Source: Fusarium oxysporum f. sp. lycopersici 4287 (Eukaryota > Ascomycota > Sordariomycetes > Hypocreales > Nectriaceae). Taken from it: DNA of 64,000 bases. The stretch's first letter is position 1, and each line of letters begins with the position of its first letter. Position numbers and translations under genes: made by a program. Below, in pieces: positions 1-12,083 of this stretch. Under the pieces are notes generated by a model. It did not search any database. It was not told where the DNA came from and was given only the letters and a program-made list of their open reading frames with translations. The DNA lies in contig NC_030999.1 of assembly GCF_000149955.1 (NCBI RefSeq), forward strand, positions 901,136 to 965,135, written 5' to 3'.

Positions 1-3000
1 GTAACGTCTTCGTGGGCGTGTCCAGGCTGTAGCTGCAAATTCAACCCCACAGTAATGCGGTCGCGAGAACCTTTGCGATAGCTACGCGATGCTTGCTGCA
101 TTTTCAATATGGTAGCATGATCAGGGGGTGGTGGGAAATCTTTTTCACTTGGTTGGACGACGCGTTGAGCATGCTCCCGCATCATCATCGGGCTTGCAGT
201 GGCAGCACGTTGCAATGCGGTACCCATCGCCATGTTGTCATTGCCAGACGGTGTTCGAGCATGACCAGATCGAGGCGCATAGTCATAAGGAACGGCAGAG
301 AGCTCAGCCGATCGCAGTGCATCTCGGTTGAGCTTTGATGGAATCTCACCAATGGACGGCAAACGGCCACGTCCTCGAGCAGAGACCGGGGTATTGAATC
401 TGCTGTTGTTTGAAGGGCGGAGGAAGGCTGTCGTGGCCTCATTGTTAGAGGCATGCGAGAAGGCGGGTGAACCGGCTGAGTCAGCGATAGGAGTAACACC
501 GGCAGCAATAGGAGTTTGGCCACCGACATCTGCAAAGAACTTAGACTTCTGAGTTTGATCACCAAACGAGGTGATCAGCTTGAGTGCAGACGTCTTTGCG
601 ATGCTGCGTTGGGGCCCACGTTGAACGCCGGGAGGTGAGAGAGGCGGGCTTAAGACCTCAGGAATACTAGGAGTCATAGCCTGGAAGTTAAGTTGCGAAG
701 CTGATGGAGAAGTCCAAGGCTCAGTAGACTCCTGGTCGGTGCAAGCAAAGCATCGGGTTGCCAGCTGCTGTTGGCCATGTTGAACCGCCCACTCTCCCCA
801 TTTCTTGATAATGGCAGCTTGGCGTTCCCAAACACTAGGGGCTGAGAGGCATGTGAGGATCAGTGCCTCCATGTAACGCTTGTGAGAGATATAAACCTCA
901 ATAGCGTCATTGTGATCACCCATGCCAAGCATAATAGTAACTGCTGTGTGCACGTCGCCAGCCTCAAGCAGACGCTGGACGTATGTATGGCCAAGCTTCT
1001 GTTGTGAGGTATGGCCGCCGATTCCACTCAAAGCCAACAACATCCAGTCAGAAGAAGTCATGTTCTCGAAGTTAGCGCTCATGATATTAAGATCAATATC
1101 GCCAAGCCATTTGGCTAAAAGAATACGACTGGCAGATCCTTGGGGATGTCTGCTCATCTCATCCCTAATCAGATCTTCAACCTCTTTGTTCCATCCGAAG
1201 ATGGTGTTGAGCATTTGACGGCGCAGATCATCATTGGTGAGACGAGCACTGTTAGCACTCATAGCATGCTTGTAAGGAATATCGCTAAGACATGCCCGAG
1301 TAAACTTGAATAGGTCGTGAACTTTGTTGTCGTCAGGGCTACGGGGAACTTCATTGCGCAGGCGAGAAGGTCTTCTTCGTGATCGGCTTGAGACCATGGA
1401 AGGAACACTTGTAGTGCCAAGAGAACATCCCATGGAATAAGTGTCTAAATCTCTCGTGTTACCATGAGCACTGTTGCCAATAGTTGATGACCTGATCGAG
1501 GTTCCAGCCGAGATATAGGTGTTTTCTGACAGTCCTCTTGACCTCATGGATCCGGGGTAACCGCCAGGGGTTTGGGACGACCCAGCTGAGGATTTCGATA
1601 AGGATGAAAGTCCACTCCGACTTGAGACAGGGCTAGCTGATTCGTAAGGCTCATTACCAGAGCCGTAAGCTTGGCGTCGAGTCAGGCGAGCAAATGGCGA
1701 TAGGTGATCTTCCTCACTCCCGGAAATATCCATATACAGGGGAATAGAGCTCGTCTCAGACTCGGAGGCGATAGTAGTAGCCGAGGTCGCTGATCGATCA
1801 CCACTTTCTTCTGAGACTGGAGGAGAGGGTGGCAATAGGTTTGCTGGGTGTTGGACATTGGCAACCATGATGGCCGGGGAGTTCAGGTCGAATTGCTGCA
1901 CGGTATTATTGGGTCCAAGGGTGAACAACGTGGCACCTGGGCCATAGACGGCGAGGCCGCGAACAAGATCAAGAGTCGGGATGGGATCATGGGTGACGTG
2001 CTTTGTCCTAACATCCCACGACTGTGTTTGCCTGCGCATATGTTAGTTGATGATAAGGAGTCATGCAGCTAAGCGCGCGCGTAGCCTAGGGTGTTTTATG
2101 GTGATGGCAAGCTGCAAACTTACGAGTCGGAATACTGAATTATGCGACCATTCTTGGACCATCCCATCCAGTTGGGTCCATTCATGGAGATCTCATCCTT
2201 CCTAAGGTTTCGGACCACTTTTGCAGGGTCATCGGCGCTGTATTTCTTTGCCACGCTCCAGACTCGTAAGTCACCATCCAGCATCTGGACAGCAAGTTTA
2301 TCGGACTTTTGCCGAGACGAAGAAGCATGCCATGCGAGGTTAACGATGGGTGACGGCCCTATGGAGGTGGTGAGATTGTGTAAGATGGTGAAGCGTGGCT
2401 GCAGGGTTGCAACAAATAGAGAGCCATTTTGGTAACTATGATCGTGTTAGTGAGGCTTGAATTGCAGATGCAGGAGAACCTCACCCGATAGCAAATGTTC
2501 GACAATCAGATAATGGTGCCAAGGCACTTACAGCAATCTCGTCAATAGTGCTTGAAGAAACGTGTTCGGATGTTGAAGGCTCAAATATGATGAGACTTCC
2601 GCTTGTGTTGCCTTCAAATAGTCAGTCGTTATCGTGGTAAACCCATTTCAAGAACTTGCCAAAAGCAACATTGCCGTTCTTCATCCATGCTGCGACAGTT
2701 AAATGCTTACAACAAGCAAGTCGAGAGATCTCGTCGCCTGTCATTAGATCCCACACAATAGCTATTTGGCCAGCATCATAACTAACAACAAAGCGACCAC
2801 CATCAGCCTCACTGTGGTTATCGGCTGCCAATAATTGAACGTAGGATGCGTGTCGTGAAAATATTCGTTCAATGGTAAGAGTATCATGGTGACAGCAGAC
2901 TACGGATGAGCCCTGGGCGTACAGAAACATAGACGCAGTGGCGGCGCAGGGGTCCAAGTCCATTGAATCGGTAACATGAGGCATCGTGGTGCTGTCTGGG

Positions 3001-3068
3001 ACCTGCGCCGTCTTGCGCATTGTTGCAGGCATTTTGCTGCTGAAACTCGTTGATCGGTGCGATTCCAT
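1..3068 (-). CDS. WD40-repeat protein with C-terminal alpha-solenoid, 3' end outside window
   Basis: Four coding exons on the minus strand: 3068-2660, 2611-2485, 2435-2124 and 2031 to beyond base 1. The N-terminal half has beta-propeller blades with WD-like ends (IVWDLMTGDE near residue 95, LRVWSVAK, SWDVRTKHV). A long low-complexity Ser/Pro segment follows. A helical region around 700-1,300 bp resembles the TPR/solenoid part of large scaffold WD proteins (LLEAGDVHTAVTIMLGMGD). Intron 2659-2612 is of GC-AG type (donor GCAAGT, branch CTGAC); it removes an in-frame TGA and joins VAFG to NTSGS. Introns 2484-2436 (49 nt) and 2123-2032 (92 nt) are GT-AG, and all phases agree. I chose ATG 3068 because the upstream ATG at 3290 sits at a splice donor (GTGAGT) in what looks like a leader intron. 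The family is conserved in filamentous fungi, but I cannot name its function. A Gemin5- or SEA-like scaffold is possible. Confidence 0.85.
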
Positions 3069-3222
3069 GACGAATCGGTCACGTGGAGGAAGTGATGGGC
3101 CTTTTGAGAGCCTTGAGATGGTCGGCCGATTGAAGTGCCGGAAGTTATGTATCTCCGTGGCACGATTCACAAAGTTTGAATCGGAATTCCCTGGCGAGGT
3201 TCGGGGCAACAAGATAGTTATC

Positions 3223-3283
3223 CTGGAAAAAGATTGTGTAAGATGGTAGAGCTGAGGAAATCTGGGAGTGAAAGGCGACTCAC
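3223..3283 (-). other. Probable 5'-leader intron of the WD40 gene
   Basis: On the minus strand, GTGAGT at 3283 and a TTTTTCCAG acceptor ending at 3223 bound a 61-nt segment. Splicing joins ATGCCCA to GATAAC, which gives a stop at once in the upstream ATG frame. The segment therefore fits a leader intron better than coding sequence. Confidence 0.45.
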
Positions 3284-3290
3284 TGGGCAT

Positions 3291-6200
3291 CGAGTCTTAC
3301 CGATTTTTCCGGAGTTACCGCTTATATGATGACCATCTATCGTGAGCTAGGCGTCACAGCTTCAAGCTTGGCAATCATCAGGTTCAGATCAGCGGTCAAG
3401 GTAATGGGCGATGTCGGGTCAAGGAACAAGGACGGACGGCGGACAAGGAACCCGAGCGGTAACAATATGGCATCTTCATGAAAGATTACCCTATTGGCAC
3501 CGCGGCCAACAGCAGGCGGAGTGGACGACCACCATGAAATCAAGGCTCCGCTAGTCTATCACGCTAACAGGGGATCAGATAGTGCTGTATGGGGTAGGTA
3601 TCGTGACGTGAGTGGATCGGATGAGGAGTAGACAGCCATCGACGAGGGAGAGTATGTGAATGGAACATGCCAGGCCTTCAAATCTCTGTCGGAACCACAG
3701 AGGGTGGACAGATGATTGCCGACAAATCGCGTTTGGTGTCGTTATCCTCAAGCTAAAATGGACAACCGTTGGACGGGCATATGAACAAGGATGTAAATCC
3801 AGACCAATATTCAGCTGAGGGGACAAGAGTACATTGTTATTACCGTTTGAGGGTTGTTTCTGGCGAAGAGGATTGTCATTAAAGTCATTGCGATTGAGAG
3901 CGCTCTCACTATTGCCTTTTAGGTGAGCATATGTGATGCTTGGTAGGTCCGGAGACGGTCCGAGTGCAGACAAGTTAGCGTAGTGACAAGCAGGAAAGTG
4001 AAGCGCTTGCACACCGGTGGATCACCTTTCCAAGAGGCAATCACCCCCGCCCGTCCGAGAGTCCTTTTGGCAACGTCTGCAATCAGAAACAGATGCCGTG
4101 CCTTGGCCTTGTTGGAAACGTCGAATGTTGAGGCCGCCCGCCAGCCGACGATGCGCCGCGAACGCCAATGCACAGCGGCAGACCCATTTTTTCGCAAGGC
4201 AAGTTGATCTTTCATGACTTAACTATCCTTTACAGGGTTATGATCATCTTCTGCGACCTTCAGTGTCGGAACATATTCCATGGCCCCGGTCAACAACCAC
4301 CGCTAGACGTTATCACGTGTGGGCCCCTGGTCCCTGACATGGCAATGCTTCCACTCCATCTGTCTACACAGGACATCGAGGGACGTTTTCCCAATAATAC
4401 TCGAGTGCCTGCATGCAGATAAATTTGGTAGCCGAAGCAATGCATCTTTCTACAACAGCAGGGAAGAACTGCTGCAGTACACTACGACTTATGAGCTCGG
4501 TAATAGTTTTCCCGCCAAATTCCATTACTTGGGTACGTAGAAAATTAAGATGATCGAGTAGAGGCCTATCTTTCACTCTACATGGTCTCTTGGTAATGAA
4601 TGACTTCACCCCCACCATCCCTGTCGTCACTCGCCCTGTCCATCCAAGCGAGCTGCTTGCCCGTGGTCTCTGTGAGCGCGAAGGAAGGTACCCCGCACAT
4701 AATTTTCCTTTTCAGGATGGGCAAGGCTATGTTTGGCCTGTTGTGTCATTTGCACTGTGCCATGCCCGCTGTTTACCACGTGGGGAATGGGAGAACACCG
4801 ACCGAAGAGTATTTTGGAGAGAACGTCAGAGGGATGTGAAACAAACGGTCAAGCTAGCAGCGTTCACACGTCTGCCCATCTCTGTAAAGATTTATCCCTA
4901 CTCTTTAGCTATGTGTAAACGTCTCAGACTACGCATGAGCGTATGAAACGTTGCGATCTGAAACCTTATCGCTGTTGCTTCCATGTTATTGGATTTGATT
5001 CGCCTAGGTTGCTCTATGCCCGAGTGTAACGCCACGCCGATCGACCTTTTAGCCCAAACTTGAGAGATGGATTCAACATGTTAGTATGAGCGAAGTGATT
5101 GCTTATTTGCTTGTCAGTCACAGCGCCACTATCCTCTCTGACACTACCAAGATTATCGCCAGCCTACTCTGGTCGGATGTAGGGTAGAGTCACGTTGACT
5201 AGCAAGTGCTTTACCAGTCACTAACGGCAAACAATAGAACATGCCGCAGAATGATACGTCTCTCTCCTCATGAACCTGCATTTCCGGTGCCACAATGAAG
5301 GGTCGATTGTCAACAATTGCTCAGACATAATTTGCTACTTCGCCCTGCGATACCGCCCGCCCTCAGAGCTTTGCAAACACGAAACAGACCTCTTGAGAAT
5401 CCACTTAAGACCCAATCGATAGATCGGTGCATTCGTGTTCCACTGTCTTCTAAACGGCCCCCGTGATGGTTAAATGCCCGTAGCACCGGACCAATCAGGC
5501 CACTCAGTGTTGCTGTCAGTTCCAATGAAATCGTGCGAACGGATTGCCCCATGAAACTACTTCCAAAGTCAGGATCTTAATAATTTAAGCCAGCAAAGAC
5601 TCTGCAGACTTTGTGATAAACGGTTTCTCGGTCGGATGCTCAACTCCAAGGCGAGGGCATTGCGACGTATCGCAGACTGACGATCCATCGATTCGCCCTG
5701 TTGGCCAGTTCATAGCTCCGAGAGATTAGAACATTGAGGCGCCTCATATCTGCATTAGCCTGATGTAGGTAGCATCCGCCAATTCGAGCCGGCATCAGCC
5801 AGCCATGAAAGCGCAGGGGGTCTTGCTGCATGGGGTCCACTCTCGCCTTTAGCCTGACCCTCCAGGGGTGAAGCATGCTTCCTCATCCTCGTCAACTTAC
5901 ACACCTTTGAGCCCAGCTGCACACCCATTTCATTCGTCTTGCGGTCCCGGGGATGTGTAGCCCACTGATTGAATTGGCTCACCGCAGGTGATTCAATTTT
6001 CTCATTGGCCGCCTTACTGAGACTAAGATATTCTACGTAGTAAAGTCTTATTGGGTGACGAAGCTTGTTCTGTAAGGCAAGCATATTGACGCGAAAATGC
6101 TGTTTCCTCTACTAACTGATCTGTCACACAATAACACGCATATAAATAGCATCACGTGAAGTAATTGTGTAATAGCTAATTGATTCATATGGCCTCTTTT

Positions 6201-6776
6201 GGCCGGCCCAAATCAGCATCGCCATCGCATCGTCAAATGGTTCAAAAGTAGACTTTGCCTAAGTTCTCACATAAACAGGGGCGAGGAAAGGCCCTCGGCT
6301 ATAATAAATTGGCTGTCGGCGGGGCAAATGAAGGCACTGGGCGGGGTACCACATCCGCCAATGCACCTGGATATGTTTGGATGACTTGCTGCTTTTCTTT
6401 AGGTTTCTGCAGGAGCCAGGGGTCTCGGAGGTGTTGGCGTGCGAGCGGATATGCTCCCCGGATGACAGGGAACAGAAATGAGGTAGTGACAATGTAACAA
6501 GGATCTAGAGGGGAATTCCAGGTAATCCGATGTACTTTCAATGGAAGGTCTGTGTACACCTTTCCCACAGATTAGTCACCAGATAAAAGGTCCGATTTAT
6601 AAGTAAAGACAAAATCTGCCTCGATGGTAACATTGTAGGGGCCTCAAGCTGTTTCAACAATAGGAAGTGTTGCCTTCATTTCATCCATCAATGTGTCATC
6701 TGCCAGTTTCCCATGACTACAGCCATACCATTCTACTTCAACCAAATTATTTACTCATTAGGGGAGCAATATTCCA
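3291..6776. other. Intergenic region, no supported gene
   Basis: About 3.5 kb between the WD40 gene and the bZIP gene. Open frames here (for example 3575-4012 minus and 4590-4946 plus) are short, lack family-like motifs and have no consistent splice extension. The last 700 bp presumably hold the bZIP promoter and leader. I see no RNA gene or repeat. Confidence 0.5.
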
Positions 6777-8063
6777 ATGGGTTTGGACATACGAAATATT
6801 CTAAACGGCTCATCGGCCTTTGACAGAAGCACATCTTCGTCCCAAGCGACCCAACCACCCAGCTTAACATCCGAGCCCTCTCCTGGAGCATCATCATGCC
6901 CACAAAGCCCGCATACGCCAACAGATCTCTCAGGTACAGCTCCTGGGCAGGCGGTGCCTGTTAAACGGCCCTTGGAGGATGGGACGACCGAAGACGTCAG
7001 GTCACAGTATCCCAATCTACATCCTCCAATTGGAGTATCGACTGGGCCTTCCTCAGCGATATCTGATCCTGGTAGATTGCGTTCACAGGCGCTAACTGCT
7101 CCCCACGAAACACAAGCTCCCCTCTTTACTTTACCTACAAGTCAAGCGCCAGGTCGCCTGCAACCACCTCCGGCGCACCTTCAAGCTTCACATTCTCCTA
7201 ACATACAGGCTGGTTGGCCACTCCCCCGTCCCACGAGTGAAGCTATCTCGTCATGGTCAGAAACACTACAAAGGCCTGCTATGTGGGGATCCCTTTTCGG
7301 TGTTCAGGAACAGCAAGCCTTCATGGCGCTTCCGGGAAGCGAGACACCCATACCCGTCCATATGGACTTTTCCCAGGCGTCCAAGAAGGCAGACGAGAAG
7401 AGACAGAGAAATGCAGTGGCATCGACCAGACATAGAAGGAAGAAGAAGCATGCGCAGGAGGAAGATGCAAAAGAATTACAAAAGCTTCGGAATGAAAGGC
7501 GCATTATGGAAATGTGGATTGAGGAGTTGATACAACATCGGGACTTCTATCGTGAACACCGCAACCGTTTACGAGACATTGTCGCAGAAACCCCATCGAT
7601 AAGTGATCATGCAACTGGACCTCCTAGTCCTACTATTTCGACAAGCAATTCTTACGCAGAGACCGGGTCATTGGCATCAGGACCATCTGGATTCATGGGT
7701 TATGGTGGAGATACGGTTTCGAACGCGAGACCGGTCAAACGCCGTCGAGCCGATGACCATCCTGAATACTCGCTACCACCATATGAATCCCCTGCGAGCG
7801 GGCACCTGATTGCATCTCCCAGTGGACTACCTCCGATGCCGATGCCAGGCTACGGAGGGTCACCACGGCCATTCTCTGTGACATCCTCAGCAAACGGTGA
7901 GAGGTTGCCGCCATTGAGAGCAATGGGGGGTCGACCCCCTACTGGTTCACCCCCCGGATCAAGTGTGCAAGAGCAGGACCCGCGAACCGGTCAGTGGGTT
8001 CCCGTTCAGCCTCGAGTTCCAGAGACTGGGTGGGCAACAAGAGACACTCATCGTAGGGCTTAA
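6777..8063 (+). CDS. bZIP transcription factor
   Basis: An intact single-exon frame of 428 aa. The basic region lies near residues 203-222 (KKADEKRQRN then AVASTRHRRKKK). It carries the N-x7-R signature of DNA-contacting bZIPs, with Asn at residue 212 and His in the usual Ser/Cys slot. A leucine-zipper-like helix follows to about residue 262 (ELQKLRNERR, IEELIQHRDF). The flanks are Pro/Ser/Thr-rich and disordered, with a basic cluster (VKRRRADD) near residue 322 that could be a nuclear signal. The C-terminus is Pro/Gly-rich. ATG 6777 is the first in-frame start. The protein is presumably a nuclear DNA-binding regulator; its targets cannot be told from sequence. Confidence 0.9.
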   Translation: MGLDIRNILNGSSAFDRSTSSSQATQPPSLTSEPSPGASSCPQSPHTPTDLSGTAPGQAVPVKRPLEDGTTEDVRSQYPNLHPPIGVSTGPSSAISDPGRLRSQALTAPHETQAPLFTLPTSQAPGRLQPPPAHLQASHSPNIQAGWPLPRPTSEAISSWSETLQRPAMWGSLFGVQEQQAFMALPGSETPIPVHMDFSQASKKADEKRQRNAVASTRHRRKKKHAQEEDAKELQKLRNERRIMEMWIEELIQHRDFYREHRNRLRDIVAETPSISDHATGPPSPTISTSNSYAETGSLASGPSGFMGYGGDTVSNARPVKRRRADDHPEYSLPPYESPASGHLIASPSGLPPMPMPGYGGSPRPFSVTSSANGERLPPLRAMGGRPPTGSPPGSSVQEQDPRTGQWVPVQPRVPETGWATRDTHRRA

Positions 8064-9121
8064 TGTGATGGAATTTATTTGAGGTTTTCAGTGCGATACA
8101 GGTAGGGAGGCTAGTGTCCCCAGCGCCTTTAATATACCGGAGTAGTTCAGGCTTTTAGCACGGTTTTGGTGACGAACGGATGGGATTTTCGGAAGATGCA
8201 TCTGTTGGTCCAAGACGAATTTATCACATTTGTTAATGTTGTCTCACGTTATTCGTTTTCCTTCTTCTCCATCAGGCTCAGTGTTATCTGTTGGTCTAAG
8301 TTGAGAATAGCCAAAGACATATGCAGCCCGTTCACGGACGCACAGAATGGCCGTTAATTACTATGGCAGATATTTCGGTGTACGGCACGGCAGACGTACG
8401 CCCTTACGTAGAAGCAGAGATCAACCAAATCCATTACTCTTGCGGAATCTCCATTTGTAAAAGCGCCAGACCTTATGCATAACCTCCCGTAACGATCTAT
8501 CCCGCAGTTTACCTCCCCCTCCGATTCATGGGTCCGCGTGACCGCCAAAGGCATGATTCACTATGCTACTGACGGTATTGGGATGCTTCTTCCCAAGTAT
8601 CTCTTGTCGGAAATGTAGGGTAATAAAACCGTCAGGGAATTCCCTTGGCCCTAAGCTAGGATGCAGCGTGAAGCCAATACAGGTGGCCAGGCCACGGCGT
8701 TGGAAATATCACAGCCACCCGAGTCTGCGCCTGGGGCATTAAGAAAAACGAATAACCGCTGTAGAGTAGTAGAAATTGAGAGAGTTTCTGTTCTTAAATA
8801 TATTCTGGTACGCTCGCTAGCCAACGCCACGCCGACGCAAACAGTATACTCCTTGGAAACAAAATGGTGAGGAAATATAACACAACCGGGTATTTGAGAT
8901 CCGAACGCCTCTTCTGTACCTCCAAACCTTCAGTCCGCTCAATCAGTGACCGTTGGCAACATGAGAAGCCCGACGTCGCCTAACCCGTCAATCGCCAGGT
9001 ACTCATACACATGATTTTAAACAAAGAGTGCATCTCATCAATTCAGCTTGGCATAAGTCGTTACTCATGCTTGTCCGGACTTTGCTCTTGTAAACCCACT
9101 TTGTACCCCCATAACATTCAT
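8064..9121. other. Convergent intergenic region
   Basis: About 1.06 kb between the 3' ends of the bZIP gene (plus) and the C2H2 gene (minus). It should hold both 3' UTRs and terminators. I see no convincing coding sequence or repeat. Confidence 0.5.
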
Positions 9122-10470
9122 TTATGGCGGTGGGTTGCGACTTCGTCGATCGCGATTGGGTCCATCTGGTCGCTGAGCGAGTACAGCTCTCAGTTGCGGG
9201 TCGTCCCTGTCTTTGTCTATGTGATGAACACGGACATGTCTAGAAACCATTAGCATCAGAACCTAAATTCCGGAATGCTATATCTGGCTGCAGCGCAAGG
9301 ATTGACCAGCAAGTTAACATACCGCTGAAGGTTATCTGGACGTGGATATTTGTGTTCCCTGTCAGGGCAAAAAGGGCAAACGTAGCCTGGAGAATCGTGA
9401 ACTAGACCATGTCTTACCATTTCATTCTTTCTCTTGAATCCCTTGCCCCCTTCACTTCTCGGACATCCTTTGACTGGACAATAGTGTGGCCGTACTGACG
9501 AGTGCACATTCATATGAGAGTTGAGAAGATATTGTGTCTGAAACGGTTCCACATGGCATCCTTGGACTGTACATGTATATAAGCCGGTAATAGGCTGCGG
9601 ATGTGTCATTCCATCAATGCTCATCCGGTCGGTAATTGAGGTTGAGTTGATCGAGACTGATGCGGCGGGTGAAGAGGCAGAATGATCGGTATTCGGAGTC
9701 CCGGTAGCATTGCTACTACTATATTCCGTTGTGGCGCGAGCGTGGGTACCATTTGCCGGCTCATAATCTATACTCCCCTCTGCCGTAGAGTGCGGGGAGA
9801 GTGTTCGATATCTATCTGGTGCTGAACGGGGTGATGGCGGGAGATTGGTAGTCAAACTGAACTTATGCCCTAGATTTGCAGCTGGCGAAGGAGGGAAAGT
9901 CGAGGATGGGCCTGGGCGAGATCGACCAAGATCTTGTTCGGATGGGCGCTCTGGGGGTAAGTCTCGGAGCTCACCAAGTGTTGAACGAAGAGACGGGAGA
10001 GACTGTGATGGAAGAGTCTCCTTAGACTTGCCTGCTGGTGCGCGAACCCCATGGTGAAGCGGCGGTAAGGCTCCGTTAGACGAAGGCATGAGTGGCGATG
10101 TGACTCTGCTACCGGAGATATTTTCCCGCGCAGACAGACCGTTGATCGGGAGTGCGTCTGCAGCGAGGTTGCCGTCGACCGCACCATCTCGCCACGATTC
10201 TTCATCTGGTGAGTCTTCGCCGCATGGAAGGTTTTCGCGGTCGACTTCGCGAGCTATGTCGGGATTGCGTCCGCCGTCGAGATTATTTATCAAGTTGGCA
10301 TACCCAGAAGTTTTATAAAACTTGCTGTTACGACTGGCTTTAGTTGTAGGTATAAGGGGGGGAGGACTTGGAGATGACTCTTGGAGCTTTAGATGTAGCG
10401 GTTCGAGTTTTGGGCTTTGAGGAGCCACGCCATCCGGGTCGTCTGTACCGTTCTGCGTAGCTAGGAACAT
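9122..10470 (-). CDS. C2H2 zinc-finger transcription factor (three fingers)
   Basis: Two exons, 10470-9323 and 9239-9122, encode 421 aa. The N-terminal 290 residues are Ser/Pro-rich and disordered. Finger 1 is at about 300-323 (CTVQGC then HMNVH), finger 2 at about 332-359 (CPVKGC then HGLVH) and finger 3 starts at about 365 (CPFC). An 83-nt intron (9322-9240, donor GTATGT, acceptor TTCTAG) splits finger 3 between LQR and HVRVHH. Reading through the intron loses the zinc-binding histidines and gives a false C-terminus. The spliced tail after the finger is basic and ends NPPP. The WD40, bZIP and Zn2Cys6 neighbours are unrelated. The spacing of the fingers (HSSVRPHYC linker, then KGFKRKNEM) matches a conserved filamentous-fungal family whose name I cannot give. 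Confidence 0.88.
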
Positions 10471-12083
10471 CGTTGTCGAGTTGGTGGTGATTACTCAAAT
10501 CACAGAACATGAGATAAAGAAGTTGGGGAATGGGGTGGGAATATAACTCAAAGTTCGTAGCAAATGCATGCAAGCAGACCGAGAGAAGCGACATGCCGGT
10601 GTTGGTTCGTATTCTAATTCCCACTTCTCCTATAGATCGCTGGACAGTACTCGGAAGCGACATTCAAGATGCGTGTGTTGTCAGCACTCAGTAATTACCA
10701 AGCCGAGGCTTTATTCTTGCGACGCGAGCGCGGTGAGTTGTTCGTAAAACAATGCTGTCGAGGTGGTAGTGTATTCACCGATCGCGGGGCAACGCGTAAT
10801 ATTTTGGAGACTCTGCCCGCCCGATGAGCGAGAGAAATTCGAAAAGGGGATTCGGACCTTTTTGTGTTCGAGAGATTGGTGTTACATCTCCTGTCTTTCG
10901 TTACGGTCAGTTGGCTGAGAACGGGAGGCTCTCCGGATGAGGCTCTGCTTTGTTGTTGTTCTTGTTTTGGGGGCCCTATGACAGTGCGTATTAAGCGACA
11001 TCGTGCTTCAAGCCTAACCTATATCGGAATAGTGTAGCCGACAACTTAGCCAATAAAAACAAGTCTAGCTGGTGCGGGGCAACCGACATCTTTCGTGAGA
11101 ACTCCTTCTTTCCTGCCAACTCCTTGCTCTACCTCGGAATTTTTGGGACGAAGAATCTTTCAGACCTCTCCCACTGAAGAGGAGATATGTAATACATATT
11201 TACATCAAATAACATGGGCAAAGTAAAGCGCTACTAGAATGACTTGAGGAGAAATGCAAGGAGTCTCTTCAGAAAGGCCTAGTGTCGCACTGGATGTGCT
11301 TAAAGTGGATTGAAAGTCGGGTCATTCATAATGAGCAGCAGTAGTGAGTTGATTGGTTCTATCTTCTGTGTGGGGTATTCCATCCCACAGGTTTTACTTT
11401 AAATCACCCAGCTTGATTACTAAGGGCTGTTGTTCCTGAGGATCATTGAGACCATGCCTGGCCTGCGACACCTAGGGTAAGGCGCTTTCAGGCAAGACAG
11501 ATATCCCATGAAACATTGTTGTTTCTTTCTCTCGTAAAAACGGGAATGCATTCCTTTGCTCACCCTCTGGCCAACGCCGGCAAGGTATCAAGGTTCTAAA
11601 ATTGGATGCCGTACTCCAAAGGGTATTCCTACGTCAGTTCAAGGCTAGTGGCCTTGGGTATGAGTCAAAGATCTCAACTTTTCGCAGTGTTCTTTTTGAC
11701 AAACTTCACATTTATATGTGACACCTAGGCAGTAGCATGCCTATCGTTCCCGTTCAACAATCCCGTATTTGAGATTGGCAGTTCATCTAAAGAGGGCGGA
11801 TGCCTTAGAAGGGCCATGGCTTTACCGCAACTCGAATCTCCTTTTGATGCTGGCAAGAAGTAAGCTTCATCAAGCGTACAGCAGCCCAAAGAGATAGAAT
11901 GAAACAGGATCTCCCCTTCTATAACTTCCACAGCTCATACCAGCATTTGCACATTATTTTGCGGAGACGCATTTCATCAATGGAGTTGCAATCACGATGA
12001 GGATAGTCGCGAACAGATCGAATCAATAATTCTATAGTACATCCTACTCGCAACTCTAAAAGCAAAGAAGCAGAAACACTACT
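10471..12083. other. Upstream region of the C2H2 gene
   Basis: About 1.6 kb. The 5' part should contain the C2H2 gene's leader and promoter; several short upstream ATGs occur on the minus strand (for example 10663), which is usual for long fungal leaders. I see no supported gene. Confidence 0.45.

Noticed and set aside
2622..2640. Apparent premature TGA in the WD40 gene
   Set aside because: It lies inside a well-formed GC-AG intron whose removal restores conserved sequence.
3575..4012. 145-codon minus-strand frame
   Set aside because: Composition and lack of motifs suggest chance; no splice-linked continuation.
10340..10663. Upstream 107-codon frame before the C2H2 gene
   Set aside because: It overlaps the start of the C2H2 coding region in another frame and has no support; more likely leader sequence.
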